A stretch of 64,000 nucleotides of DNA from Microlunatus sagamiharensis (lineage in GTDB: Bacteria > Actinomycetota > Actinomycetes > Propionibacteriales > Propionibacteriaceae): contig NZ_LT629799.1 in NCBI RefSeq assembly GCF_900105785.1, positions 372,001-436,000 on the forward strand. Direction: 5' to 3'. Below the pieces are notes generated by a model, which worked only from the letters and a program-made list of their open reading frames with translations, ran no database searches and was not told the origin of the DNA. Below are positions 14,481 to 23,283 of the stretch, piece by piece (position 1 is the stretch's first letter; every line of letters starts with the position of its first letter). The position numbers were made by a program, and so were the translations under genes.

Positions 14481-14496
14481 GTTCAGCCCGCTGAAC
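14481..14496. promoter_or_regulatory. perfect palindrome GTTCAGCCCGCTGAAC, candidate IclR operator
   Basis: The 7-bp arms GTTCAGC/GCTGAAC are separated by two C residues, 34 bases upstream of the IclR gene. The position in a divergent intergenic region next to the regulator's own gene supports an autoregulatory operator. Confidence 0.6.
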
Positions 14497-14529
14497 GCGC
14501 AGTTCACGGGGACGACGAGAGGTGGTCAG

Positions 14530-15375
14530 GTGTCAGGCGACGAGGAGGTCGACGTGTCAGCACAGGTCCAGCCCGAGGAGGCCGGCCGCACCGACGGCCG
14601 TCGGGGAGGTGCGGCCTACGGCTCGGGGGAGCAGGCGCCCTCCCCGGCGGCGTACCGCGCGGGCCTCGTCCTCGAGCTGCTCGCCCGCCGCTCCGAGCCG
14701 GTGCCGCTCACCACGCTGGCCGCCGAGCTCGGGGCGGCCAAGTCCTCGACCCTCAACGTGCTCGTCAGCCTGGAGGGCGCGGGGATGGTCCGGCGTACGG
14801 CGGCGGGCTGGGTGCTCGGCTACAAGGTCGTCGAGCTCGGCCGTGCGGCTCTCGCCTCGACCGGTGTCGTGGACGAGTTCCACCGGGCAGTCGCGGCGTC
14901 GCGCGAGCTGCAGGGCGAGACCGTCGTGCTGGCCGTGCTCGACGCCACCGACGTGGTCTACGTGGCCCGGCACGACGGGCACCAGCCGGCGCGGTTCGTC
15001 AACGAGATCGGCACCCGCAACCCGGCGACGGTCACCGCCCTCGGTCGCGCGATGCTGGCCGAGCTGGACGACGACGAGCTGGAGCGGCGGCTGGCGGCGC
15101 TCGACCGCCTCCCGGTGCGCACCCCGCGGTCCCTGCGCACCGTCGCCCAGCTGCGCGCCGACCTCGCGGCGGTCCAGGAGCGCGGCTACTCCGTCGACGA
15201 CGAGCAGGGCGTGCCCGGCATCCGGTGCTTCGGCGTCGGCGTGGGGGCGCCGGGACCGCCGACCGCGGTCAGCGCGAGCTTCGTCGCCGACCGGCTCACC
15301 CCCGAGCTCGAGACCTCGCTCGTCGCCGGGCTCACCCGGCTCGCCGCCCGGCTCAGGCGTGCCGAGCCCCGCTGA
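14530..15375 (+). CDS. IclR-family transcriptional regulator
   Basis: A 281-residue protein from GTG 14530. After a 40-residue acidic/Gly-rich leader, a winged helix (YRAGLVLELLARRSEPVPLT, then KSSTLNVLVSLEGAGMV) occupies about 42-100. The IclR effector-binding domain follows (ETVVLAVLDATDVVYVARHD; RFVNEIGTRNPATVTALGRA; YSVDDEQGVPGIRCFGVGV). IclR proteins typically control catabolism of aromatic or short-chain acids. It is transcribed together with the MFS transporter 52 bases downstream and away from the 2-hydroxyacid dehydrogenase. Confidence 0.92.
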   Translation: MSGDEEVDVSAQVQPEEAGRTDGRRGGAAYGSGEQAPSPAAYRAGLVLELLARRSEPVPLTTLAAELGAAKSSTLNVLVSLEGAGMVRRTAAGWVLGYKVVELGRAALASTGVVDEFHRAVAASRELQGETVVLAVLDATDVVYVARHDGHQPARFVNEIGTRNPATVTALGRAMLAELDDDELERRLAALDRLPVRTPRSLRTVAQLRADLAAVQERGYSVDDEQGVPGIRCFGVGVGAPGPPTAVSASFVADRLTPELETSLVAGLTRLAARLRRAEPR

Positions 15376-15427
15376 GCCTGCACCGCGCTCCGCCTCACCC
15401 ATCGACCACTCCGCCTCGAGGAGACGC

Positions 15428-16807
15428 ATGTCCACCACGAAAGCCGATCGCGGCACGACCGGGACCGTCGAGCTCTCCGCAATCGAGAGCGACACCGTCA
15501 GCCGCGTCTCCCGCCGGCTGATGCCGCTGATCATCGTGCTGTTCCTGGTCGCCTACCTCGACCGGTCCAACATCTCGGTCGCGTCGTTGACCATGAACGC
15601 CGACATCGGCCTCACCGCGACCGCGTACGGGCTCGGGGCCGGGCTGTTCTACGTCACCTACATCCTCGTCGAGGTCCCGAGCAACGTCGCGCTGGAGCGC
15701 TTCGGCGCCCGCGTCTGGATCGCCCGGATCATGATCACCTGGGGGATCGTCGCGGGGTGCATGGCCCTCGTCGTCGGCTTCAAGTCCTTCGCCCTCGTCC
15801 GGCTGCTGCTCGGCGCGGCTGAGGCGGGCTTCACGCCGGGGATCATCTTCTACCTCTCGCTGTGGTTCCCCGCCCGGCACCGCGCGCGGGCGACCGCGCA
15901 GTTCTACGTCGGGTCCGCGCTGGCCACGACGATCGGCGCCCCGATCAGCGGGGCCTTCCTCAAGCTCGACGGGGTGGGCGGGATCGCCGGCTGGAAGTGG
16001 CTCTTCGTCCTCGAGGCGGTCCCGGCCGTGGTGCTCGCGTTCGTCGTGCTCAAGCGCTTCACCGACTCCCCGAAGGACGCCGCCTGGCTCCCCGAGGAGA
16101 ACCGCACCTGGCTGGTCAAGGCGCTGGCGACCGAGCGCCGGGCGCTGGAGTCGCAGCGGACCTTCACCGTGCGGCAGGCGCTGACCAACCCCGGCATCCT
16201 GCTGCTGGCGCTCTTCCTCTTCCTCTACTCGTTCAACAGCATCGGGCTGACGCTGTGGATGCCCCAGGTGATCAAGGGGACCTTCGGCAGCCCGGGCAAC
16301 TTCACGACGGCGCTGCTCACCGCGGTCCCGTACGCGCTCGCGGTCGTCTTCATGCTCCTCGTCGGCCGGAGCGTCGCCAAGCGCGGCCGCACCCACCTGC
16401 ACATGGCGGTCCCGATGGCGGCCTCGGGCATCCTGCTCGCGCTGAGCGTGGCGGCGGGGCCGACGTTCGCCGGCTTCGCGCTGCTGGCGCTGTCGACCGG
16501 CGTGGCCTGGTCGGCGATCCCCGCGCTGTGGCAGAGCGCGACGTCGTTCACCACGGGCGTCGCCGCGGCCGCCGGGGTCGCCTTGATCAACGCGCTGGCC
16601 AACGTGGCGGGGCTGACCGTGACTCCGCTGATCGGTCGGGTCAAGGACGCCACCGGCGGCTTCTCCGCCTCGCTGCTGATCATCGCCGCTGCGATGCTCG
16701 CGGCCGCGGTCGTGGCGCTGCTGTCGCGCCGGGCGACCTCGCCCGGTTCGCTGGCCGAGCAGGTGCAGCGCGAGGCGCGCACGGACCTGCCGCAGCAGTC
16801 CCGGTGA
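15428..16807 (+). CDS. MFS transporter, anion:cation symporter (ACS) type
   Basis: A 459-residue, 12-helix membrane protein from ATG 15428 with upstream GAGGAG. The first helix carries LVAYLDRSNISVASLTMNAD, and loop 2-3 carries EVPSNVALERFGARVWI, both typical of the ACS family that imports organic anions such as phthalate, tartrate, glucarate or 4-hydroxyphenylacetate with protons. Its position between an IclR regulator and a 2-hydroxyacid dehydrogenase suggests import of a hydroxy- or keto-acid. Substrate is inference. Confidence 0.9.
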   Translation: MSTTKADRGTTGTVELSAIESDTVSRVSRRLMPLIIVLFLVAYLDRSNISVASLTMNADIGLTATAYGLGAGLFYVTYILVEVPSNVALERFGARVWIARIMITWGIVAGCMALVVGFKSFALVRLLLGAAEAGFTPGIIFYLSLWFPARHRARATAQFYVGSALATTIGAPISGAFLKLDGVGGIAGWKWLFVLEAVPAVVLAFVVLKRFTDSPKDAAWLPEENRTWLVKALATERRALESQRTFTVRQALTNPGILLLALFLFLYSFNSIGLTLWMPQVIKGTFGSPGNFTTALLTAVPYALAVVFMLLVGRSVAKRGRTHLHMAVPMAASGILLALSVAAGPTFAGFALLALSTGVAWSAIPALWQSATSFTTGVAAAAGVALINALANVAGLTVTPLIGRVKDATGGFSASLLIIAAAMLAAAVVALLSRRATSPGSLAEQVQREARTDLPQQSR

Positions 16808-16843
16808 CCGTGCTCGTCCAGGGGCGGTTCTAGGGTCGGCCTG

Positions 16844-18190
16844 GTGAGCGAACCTCTCCAGGAGTCCACCCGCCGCGACCTGCGGCGCCTCGTCGTCGAG
16901 CGCCAGCGGGACGGGCGCGTGCCCGGTGTGTTCGCGGGCGTCGTCCGCGGTGGCGGGCTGACCTGGTCGACCGGCGTGGGCGCCCGGCACCTCGACGAGC
17001 CGGACGTCGCGCCCGGGCCGGACGACCAGTTCCTCATCGCGTCGAACACGAAGACCTTCACCGCGGTGCTGATCATGCGGCTGCGGGACGAGGGCCACCT
17101 GTCGCTCGACGACCCGCTGGGCCGCTTCTTCCCGGAGTCGGTGCACGGCGCCATCACGATCCGGCAGGCCCTGGCCCACGCCTCCGGGATGCAGCGCGAA
17201 CCCGTCGGCGACGTCTGGGAGACCCTGCAGAACCCGGACGTCGAGACGCTCGTGCGCGAGTTCGAGGAGGCCGAGCGGGTGCACCCGCCGCACCGGCTCT
17301 GGCACTACTCCAACCTCGTCTACTCGATGCTCGGCGAGGTGGTGGCCCGCGTCGACGGCCGGCCGTGGGCGGAGTCGCTGCGCGCCCGGATCCTCGACCC
17401 GCTGGGGATGCGGCGTACGACGGTGGGTTTCGACGGCGCGCACGCGCAGGGCTACTACGTCTCCCCCTACACCGACGTGCCGGTCCCCGAGCCCGTCCTC
17501 GACCTGCGGGGGATGGTGCCGTGCGGCGGCCTGGCCAGCACGGGCGAGGACCTAGCGCGCTGGTCGGCGTTCGTCGCCGACCCGACCGAGGAGGTGCTGG
17601 CGCCGGACACGCTCGAGGAGATGTGCGTCCCGCAGATCATGATCGACGCCGACGGCTGGACGTCGGCGATGGGCCTCGGCTTCTTCCTGCAGCGCGTCAA
17701 CGGGCGGACGTACGTCGGGCACACCGGCGGGATGCCCGGCCACGTGACGGCGCTGTTCACCGACCGGGAGGCGAGGACCGGCGGGGTGGTGCTGACCAGC
17801 AGCAGCACGCCGCCCGACATCGCTGGCTGGGCGATCGCGCTCGCCGACCACGTCACCGAGCACGACCCGGTCGAGCTCGAGCCGTGGCGCCCGGGCACGT
17901 CCGTGCCGCCGGAGCTCGTGCCGCTGCTCGGCCGCTGGTACACCGAGGGCTCGCCGTTCGACTTCTCGGTCCGTGAGGGCCGGCTCGAGGCGCGCTCGCC
18001 GCAGGCGCCGAAGGACAAGCCGCCGTCGGTGTTCGAGCCGGTCGGCGAGGACCTCTACCGCACGGTCTCCGGCCGCGAGGCCGGCGAGCTGCTGCGGGTC
18101 GGCCGCGACGCGACGGGCGCGGTGCGCAAGCTCAACTGGGCGACCTACCTCGCCACCCGCCAACCGCTCGCCTTCGGTCAGCAGGCCTGA
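16844..18190 (+). CDS. serine hydrolase of the beta-lactamase/penicillin-binding class C family
   Basis: A 448-residue protein from GTG 16844. The SxxK nucleophile motif is SNTK (about 68-71, in FLIASNTKTFTAV). The YxN motif is YSN in HYSNLVYSMLGEVV, and HTGGMPGH serves as the third motif. No signal peptide is apparent. The C-terminal 110 residues form a beta-rich domain as in related esterases and peptidases. Family members hydrolyse esters, D-peptides or lactams. It begins 36 bases after the MFS gene and may belong to the same transcript. Confidence 0.85.
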   Translation: MSEPLQESTRRDLRRLVVERQRDGRVPGVFAGVVRGGGLTWSTGVGARHLDEPDVAPGPDDQFLIASNTKTFTAVLIMRLRDEGHLSLDDPLGRFFPESVHGAITIRQALAHASGMQREPVGDVWETLQNPDVETLVREFEEAERVHPPHRLWHYSNLVYSMLGEVVARVDGRPWAESLRARILDPLGMRRTTVGFDGAHAQGYYVSPYTDVPVPEPVLDLRGMVPCGGLASTGEDLARWSAFVADPTEEVLAPDTLEEMCVPQIMIDADGWTSAMGLGFFLQRVNGRTYVGHTGGMPGHVTALFTDREARTGGVVLTSSSTPPDIAGWAIALADHVTEHDPVELEPWRPGTSVPPELVPLLGRWYTEGSPFDFSVREGRLEARSPQAPKDKPPSVFEPVGEDLYRTVSGREAGELLRVGRDATGAVRKLNWATYLATRQPLAFGQQA

Positions 18191-18202
18191 GGCCGGAACC
18201 CG

Positions 18203-18622
18203 GTGCCGGCCCCGGACCGCGGCCGCGTACGCCGTGCGGCAGTCCTCGGCGTCGCCGTGCTGCTCACCGTCGTCGCGTACGGACTGGCGCTGGCGGTCAC
18301 CGGCTTCCTGGCCTGCGGCGTCTCGGGGTGCGGCGGGGGAGGGTTCGGTCCGGCCTTCTCGCCGGGGGAGGCGCAGGTCGGGCTCCTCGTGAGCGGGCTG
18401 GTGCTCGTGCCGGTCGTCGTGTGGCTGCTCCGGCGGCACGGCCGGCTGGTCCGGCTGGGCGCGGGCGTCGGGACCGTGGTCCTCGGCGCCCTCCTCGCGA
18501 TGGCGCTCCTCGACCTGGGCCCGGACGGCTGCCCCTCCCGGCAGGAGCGGGCGACCGCCGGGCCGGAGGCGTTCGAGCCCGGCTCGGCGACGTGCAGCGG
18601 GGACCGCAACGCGGTCCGCTGA
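18203..18622 (+). CDS. small membrane protein, function unknown
   Basis: A 139-residue protein from GTG 18203 with three predicted membrane segments (AAVLGVAVLLTVVAYGLALA; LLVSGLVLVPVVVWLL; LGAGVGTVVLGALLAMALLD). A Cys/Gly-rich loop (CGVSGCGGGGFG) follows the first helix, and the polar C-terminus has two further cysteines that could form a disulphide outside the membrane. No family is recognised. It starts 12 bases after the serine hydrolase stop, so co-transcription is likely. Confidence 0.6.
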   Translation: MPAPDRGRVRRAAVLGVAVLLTVVAYGLALAVTGFLACGVSGCGGGGFGPAFSPGEAQVGLLVSGLVLVPVVVWLLRRHGRLVRLGAGVGTVVLGALLAMALLDLGPDGCPSRQERATAGPEAFEPGSATCSGDRNAVR

Positions 18623-18625
18623 GAC

Positions 18626-19672
18626 CTACCGCTGCCGGAACGCCTTCGCCTGCGCGGTCGCGTACCGCCGGTCCGCCCGGTCGATGCTCGTCCGGCTGTC
18701 GAGGTCGACTCCCGCTCGCCGCGCGGCCCGCTCGACCGTGGGGCTCGTGAGGTCCGGGCGCCGGAACGTCTCGGGCCGGATCGCGCGGTCCCCGGCGGCA
18801 TACCGGCGCTGCTGGCTCGCGAGCCGCTCGGCCGAGATGGTCGCGCTCGTCACGCGGAGCGCCGAGGCCGACGAGGTCCCGCCGAGGCGGGCGCCGACCA
18901 GGGGTGCGTAGCCGGACGCGTGACCGGTGCGGTTCGGGTGGTAGGACTCCGAGGTCGGGCTGGACAGGCCGTTGAGCCACTCGGCGTCGTCGCAGACGGC
19001 GTGCCCGGCGAAGGCCGGCGCCGGGTTGGCGAACGTGAAGCCCGCCCGGCTCGCCGCCGTGGACAGCACCGCGTCGAGCTGGTCGGCGGTGGCGTTGAGC
19101 CGGGTCTCCTCGGTGGGCGAGAACCAGGTGAAGGCGTTGCAGTCCTCGCCGTTGAAGAGGCGCGGGTAGCCCGCGACGACGACGCGGGCGTGCGGCGCCT
19201 TGGCCCTGATCTGGCCGAAGAGGGTGCTCAGCCGGCCGGGCACCTGGTTGGCGACGATGCCCTGCGCGCGGACGACGGCGCCGTTGCAGCTGCTGGCCCA
19301 GGCGGGCAGCGCGCAGGTCGTGAGCACGTCGGTGAAGCCGGCGTCGTTGCCGCCGACGGTGACGCTGACGTACGCGGTCGAGGTGCTCAGCGCGCTCAGC
19401 TGGAGGCTGGAGACGTCGGCGATCGTCGCGCCGGAGCAGGCCCGGAGGTTGAGCGCGTAGCCCCGGCTGCCGGCGACGAGTGCGGGGTAGCCGTAGACCG
19501 AGCGCTGGCAACTGGTGCCGTCGCTGACGTAGCTGCGGGTCCCGACGCCTGAGGCGTACGAGTCGCCGAGCGCGACGTAGCCGGGACTTGCCGCGTGGGC
19601 GGGGGTGGCGGCGAGGCTGAGGAGGACTGCGGCGGACGCGGCGCCCGCGACCGCTCGAAGGGGAGTGCGCAC
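18626..19672 (-). CDS. secreted SGNH/GDSL hydrolase (lipase/esterase)
   Basis: A 348-residue protein from GTG 19672 with a Sec signal peptide (LRAVAGAASAAVLLSLAATP, then AHA|A cleavage near 28). Block I GDSYASG gives the serine nucleophile, block III GGNDAGF the oxyanion residues, and block V SYHPNRTGH the catalytic His. Several Cys pairs fit an extracellular enzyme like Streptomyces SGNH lipases. The last 90 residues are an Arg-rich helical extension (RRYAAGDRAIRPETF) not found in the minimal family. It is monocistronic and converges on the small membrane protein. Confidence 0.9.
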   Translation of the reverse strand: MRTPLRAVAGAASAAVLLSLAATPAHAASPGYVALGDSYASGVGTRSYVSDGTSCQRSVYGYPALVAGSRGYALNLRACSGATIADVSSLQLSALSTSTAYVSVTVGGNDAGFTDVLTTCALPAWASSCNGAVVRAQGIVANQVPGRLSTLFGQIRAKAPHARVVVAGYPRLFNGEDCNAFTWFSPTEETRLNATADQLDAVLSTAASRAGFTFANPAPAFAGHAVCDDAEWLNGLSSPTSESYHPNRTGHASGYAPLVGARLGGTSSASALRVTSATISAERLASQQRRYAAGDRAIRPETFRRPDLTSPTVERAARRAGVDLDSRTSIDRADRRYATAQAKAFRQR

Positions 19673-19759
19673 GGGGGATGCCTCCTCGGGCCGGCCCTCG
19701 TCGGCCGACCGGCGGAACGTACCCCGTCCGCCGCGGGCTCGGCTAGAGCCGCGCCACCG

Positions 19760-20746
19760 TCACGGGACCAGCGCGAGCTTGCCGCCGGGGTGACCAGTCC
19801 GCAGCAGGGCGAGGGCCTCGCGGGCCTGGTCGAGCGGGAACGTCCGCGCGACCGGGACGACGAGCTCGCCGCGTCCGGCCATGGCGACCAGGTCGCCCCG
19901 GACCCGGTCGCGGTACTCCGCGCTCGCGGGCATGGCCCCGCCGATCGCCCGGATCCCGGCCTGCTGCACCCGCGCGAACGCGGCGATGGTGACGATCCGG
20001 GACCGGTCGTCGACGAGCTGCAGCGAGACGTCGACGGCCTCGTCGGTGCCCACGCAGTCGAGGGCGGCGGCGACCCCGTCCGGCGCCGCCTCCCGGACGC
20101 GGTCGGCGAGCCCCGAGCCGTAGACGACCGGGATCCCGCCGAACTGCGCGACCACGTCCTGGTTGGCCCGGCTCGCAGTGCCGACCACCCGCACCCCGAG
20201 TGCGCGGGCCTGCTGCAGGACGCTCACGCCGACCGCGCCCGAGGCGCCGTGGACGAGGACCGTGTCGCCCTCGCGCACCCCGGTCACGTGCAGCATCTCG
20301 GCGGCGGTGCAGCCGGCGAGGAGGAGGTTCGCGGCCTCGCGGAAGCTGAGCGCGTCGGGCTTGGCGAAGACGTCCTTCGCGGGCACGGTCACCGCGGTCG
20401 CGTAGCCGCCGCCGATCCGGAAGGCGAGGACGGCGTCGCCGACCGAGGCCGGGCCGGAGCCGATCTCGGTGTCCTCGCCGACCGCGGTCAGGACGCCGGC
20501 GACCTCGAACCCGATCGGGTGGGGCAGCGCGTCCGGGTTCGTGCCCTGCAGGATGCGCTTGTAGTCGGCCGGGTTCACGCCGGCGGCGCGGACCTCGATC
20601 GTCACCTCGCCCGGTCCGGGTGCGGGAGGCTCGTGCTCCTGCAGCTCGAGCCCGTTCAGGTCGCCGTATCGGGTCGCCACCCATCGCTCCGCCATGAGGT
20701 TCATTGAACGCCCGGTCGCGGGCTCCGCGTCCAACGCCTCAGTCAT
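19760..20746 (-). CDS. zinc-independent medium-chain dehydrogenase, quinone oxidoreductase-like
   Basis: A 328-residue protein from ATG 20746. N-terminal GroES-like fold (AAGVNPADYKRILQG; GFEVAGVLTAVG) and nucleotide-binding segment (GDTVLVHGASGAVGVSVLQQ) are intact. The zinc-ligand cysteines are absent, as in NADPH:quinone reductases. The start overlaps the end of the upstream HTH gene by 8 bases, so the pair is translationally coupled. Internal ATGs at codons 15 and 18 are possible alternative starts. Likely an NADPH-dependent reductase of quinones or enones. Confidence 0.88.
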   Translation of the reverse strand: MTEALDAEPATGRSMNLMAERWVATRYGDLNGLELQEHEPPAPGPGEVTIEVRAAGVNPADYKRILQGTNPDALPHPIGFEVAGVLTAVGEDTEIGSGPASVGDAVLAFRIGGGYATAVTVPAKDVFAKPDALSFREAANLLLAGCTAAEMLHVTGVREGDTVLVHGASGAVGVSVLQQARALGVRVVGTASRANQDVVAQFGGIPVVYGSGLADRVREAAPDGVAAALDCVGTDEAVDVSLQLVDDRSRIVTIAAFARVQQAGIRAIGGAMPASAEYRDRVRGDLVAMAGRGELVVPVARTFPLDQAREALALLRTGHPGGKLALVP

Positions 20747-20990
20747 CCTCGAGCTCCAGCGCGTCGTGCAGGGCGTCGAGGTGCCCGAGGGTCTTGACCA
20801 CGGTCAGGAAAGTGCCCAGCCCGACCCCCGGGTCGCCGCCCTCGACGCGGCGCACCGTCGCGCGGCTGAGGTTGGAGCGCTCGGCGAGCTGGTCGACGCT
20901 CAGGTCCTGCTGCTCGCGCAGCGCGGCGAGCTGCGCGCCGAGCTGGGCGGCAGCACGACCCGTACGGACGGGTCGGGGTCGGGACGCCAC
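20739..20990 (-). CDS. small Xre-type helix-turn-helix regulator
   Basis: An 83-residue protein. A helix-turn-helix occupies about 20-70 (LAALREQQDLSVDQLAERSN, then LSRATVRRVEGGDP) with the short C-terminal helix typical of Cro/C1 proteins. There is no effector domain. It overlaps the quinone-reductase-like gene and probably regulates this two-gene unit, possibly its own promoter; no clear dyad is seen just upstream. Confidence 0.8.
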   Translation of the reverse strand: MASRPRPVRTGRAAAQLGAQLAALREQQDLSVDQLAERSNLSRATVRRVEGGDPGVGLGTFLTVVKTLGHLDALHDALELEDD

Positions 20991-21010
20991 GGCACGACCC
21001 TACGGGCCCG

Positions 21011-21706
21011 TCACCAGGGGACGGTCTGCCCGAAGCGGTCGAGGAAGTGCAGCCCGCCGCGCCCGGCCACGCTCACCAGCGTGCCCACGACGTCGGGCAC
21101 GGCCTCCTCGATGGTCAGAGGAGCGCCCGGGCCGCCGAGGTCGGTCTGGATGTGGCCCGGGTTGAGCAGCAGGAACGTGCGCGGGTCGTCGGCGTGCCGG
21201 GCGACGTGGGAGCGCATCAGCTGGTTGAGCGCGGACTTGCTCGCCCGGTAGACGTCGTGGCCGCCGTTGCTGTTGAGCGCGATGCTGCCCTGGCTCGACG
21301 ACATCACCGCGACGGTCCCGGACTCCGCGACGAGGTCGCCGAGCACCCCGACGGCGACCATCGGTCCCCAGGCGTTGGTGAGCATGACCTCGGTGAAGGA
21401 CTCCGGCGTCACGTCGGACCCGGGGACGTCGCCCTGGGTGATCGCGCCGTTGACGAGCACGAGGTCGAGCGGGCGGCCGTCCAGCCGGCGCCGGAGCGCG
21501 ACCAGGCTGCCGCGGTCGGTCAGGTCCGCCGTCTCGACCTCGACGCGACCGGCGCTGCGGTCGGCGAGGTCGTGCAGGGCCGTCCGTCCCGGGCGGCGGA
21601 CGGTTCCCACCACGTCCCAGCCCCGGTGCACGAGCTCCTCGACGACGGCGAGGCCGATGGTGCGGCTGGCCCCGAGGACGAGCGCGGTGGGGCGGTGGTC
21701 GGTCAT
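21011..21706 (-). CDS. short-chain dehydrogenase/reductase
   Basis: A 231-residue protein starting at ATG 21706, which overlaps the stop of the upstream NmrA-like gene (ATGA). Nucleotide-binding motif LVLGASRTIGLAV is near the N-terminus, VNGAI replaces the usual NNAG, and YRASKSALN is the catalytic YxxxK. The motifs fit a classical NADP-dependent SDR. With the NmrA-like gene it forms an operon divergent from a TetR regulator, with a palindrome in the shared promoter. Substrate unknown. Confidence 0.87.
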   Translation of the reverse strand: MTDHRPTALVLGASRTIGLAVVEELVHRGWDVVGTVRRPGRTALHDLADRSAGRVEVETADLTDRGSLVALRRRLDGRPLDLVLVNGAITQGDVPGSDVTPESFTEVMLTNAWGPMVAVGVLGDLVAESGTVAVMSSSQGSIALNSNGGHDVYRASKSALNQLMRSHVARHADDPRTFLLLNPGHIQTDLGGPGAPLTIEEAVPDVVGTLVSVAGRGGLHFLDRFGQTVPW

Positions 21707-22596
21707 GCCATCTCCTCGATCATCGGGCGGAGCACCTCGGTGGCCCACTGTCGCAGCGTCGTGGGTGTCGTGTTCTTCGGCGTGCGGGTGACGGCGGTGT
21801 CCAGGCCGCGCTCCTTGGCCAGGTCCATGTCGACCAGGGCCTGCGCGACCGCGGGGGACATGCCGTAGCGCTGGTAGGTCTGCACGTCGGCGGCGCGGTC
21901 GCCGCGCTCGTAACGGACCGGCCGGGCGAGGACCTCGCTCAGGACGGCGGCGACGTCGTCGGCCGACAGGTCCTCCGGGCCGAGGAGGTCGACGGTGTCC
22001 TGGCCGTTCCAGGTGTCGTCGAGCAGCAGGCGGGCCGCGGCGTCGCCGATGTCGCGTGTGGCGACCATCGGCGCCTCGAGGTCGGCCGGCTGGGTGCCGG
22101 TGAGGACGCCGGCGGCGAGCGAGCGCGCCTGGCGCTCGAGGTTGTCGATGAACGTCGGGTTCGCCAGCACGCGGACGTGCGCGCCGGTGCTGCGGAAGAG
22201 GTCGTCCATGGCGAGCGACGCCGAGACGTGCCCGGCGTAGAGGCCGGTGCCCCGTCCGAGCGCGGACACCGTGACCACCCGCGGCACCCCGTGCCGCACG
22301 ACCGCCTCGGCGCCGGGGATGCTCGCGGTCACGTAGGTGTCGTAGATGCTGGGTGCCGTCGGGTCGGCCGGCATCAGCCAGAACAGGGCGTCGGCGCCGG
22401 CCAGCGCCTGGTCGACGACAGCGGCGTCGCGGTGGGAGCCCTCGACGACCTCGACGCGCTCACGCACCTCGGCGGGAAGCTTGGCGGGGTCGCGGACGAC
22501 GACGCGGACCTGTGGGCCGACACCGGCGTCGTGGTCGAGGAGCTGGGCGAGGACACGGCCACCGATGTGGCCGGTGGCGGAGGAGAGGACGATCAT
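21703..22596 (-). CDS. NmrA/SDR-a5-like NAD(P)-binding protein
   Basis: A 297-residue protein from ATG 22596. The N-terminus IVLSSATGHIGGRVLAQLLD is the atypical SDR nucleotide-binding motif. VVTVSALGRGTG and VRVLANPTFIDNL match NmrA/HSCARG and triphenylmethane-reductase-like proteins that act as redox sensors or quinone reductases; the usual YxxxK is missing. It is the first gene of a two-gene operon with the SDR and diverges from the TetR regulator, whose probable operator covers its promoter. Confidence 0.86.
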   Translation of the reverse strand: MIVLSSATGHIGGRVLAQLLDHDAGVGPQVRVVVRDPAKLPAEVRERVEVVEGSHRDAAVVDQALAGADALFWLMPADPTAPSIYDTYVTASIPGAEAVVRHGVPRVVTVSALGRGTGLYAGHVSASLAMDDLFRSTGAHVRVLANPTFIDNLERQARSLAAGVLTGTQPADLEAPMVATRDIGDAAARLLLDDTWNGQDTVDLLGPEDLSADDVAAVLSEVLARPVRYERGDRAADVQTYQRYGMSPAVAQALVDMDLAKERGLDTAVTRTPKNTTPTTLRQWATEVLRPMIEEMA

Positions 22597-22620
22597 GGGT
22601 CACTCCTGGTCGAGGTACTA

Positions 22621-22645
22621 AGTAAACTCGACTGTACCGTTTACT
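22621..22645. promoter_or_regulatory. palindromic operator, AGTAAAC-N11-GTTTACT
   Basis: Perfect 7-bp arms (22621-22627 and 22639-22645) sit in the 62-base gap between the divergent NmrA-like and TetR genes. Length and symmetry suit a TetR dimer, and the position would allow repression of both promoters. Confidence 0.65.
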
Positions 22646-22658
22646 GCAGGGAGTGTCG

Positions 22659-23267
22659 ATGGCTCGCCGTGGCGACGTGCTCCACGAGCACATCCTCGAC
22701 GTGGCCAAGCAGGTCTTCCTCGAGCTCGGCTACGAGCGCGCGTCGATGGACGTCGTCGCGACCCGCGCCGCGACGTCGAAGCGCTCGCTCTACGCGCACT
22801 TCCCGACCAAGGAGGCGCTGTTCGGCGCCTGCATCGAGCGGCTGCACACGCTCTTCGAGGGGCGGCTCTCCGTCCCGTCGCACTACGCCGACGAACCGTT
22901 CGAGGCCGTCGTGCGCTACTGCGCGCGCTTCCGCCAGCTGCTCGCGTACGCGCCGATCGTCCGGATCTGCCGGATGGGCGTCACCGAGGCCGAGCGCCTG
23001 CCCGACGCCTCGGCCGCGCTCTACGCGTCGTACGTGGGCGTCGCCGTGAGCGCGCTGGCCGCGCACCTCGTCCAGCGCTGCGAGGTCCCGGAGGAGGAGG
23101 TGACGACCCGGGCCGAACGGCTGGTGGGTGCGACGGTCTTCGGCTTCTGGAGCCGCGCGCTCTTCGGTCTGGAGGTGCTGCGCGACGACATGCCCGACGC
23201 CGCCGCGCTCGCCGCGGACGTCGACCTCGACGTCGTGCGCACGGTGGTGCGCGCCGAGCTCGGCTGA
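22659..23267 (+). CDS. TetR-family transcriptional regulator
   Basis: A 202-residue protein from ATG 22659, preferred over GTG 22653 because AGGGAG is then 5 bases upstream. The helix-turn-helix lies at about 10-55 (HILDVAKQVFLELGYERASM; TSKRSLYAHFPTKEALFGAC). The remaining helical domain with a tetracyclin-repressor-like C-terminus (RAERLVGATVFGFWSRALFG) would bind the effector. It is divergent from the NmrA-like/SDR operon across a 25-base palindrome, so it probably represses that operon in response to a reactive or aromatic compound. Effector unknown. Confidence 0.9.
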   Translation: MARRGDVLHEHILDVAKQVFLELGYERASMDVVATRAATSKRSLYAHFPTKEALFGACIERLHTLFEGRLSVPSHYADEPFEAVVRYCARFRQLLAYAPIVRICRMGVTEAERLPDASAALYASYVGVAVSALAAHLVQRCEVPEEEVTTRAERLVGATVFGFWSRALFGLEVLRDDMPDAAALAADVDLDVVRTVVRAELG

Positions 23268-23283
23268 ACCGCGACCCGCGGCG

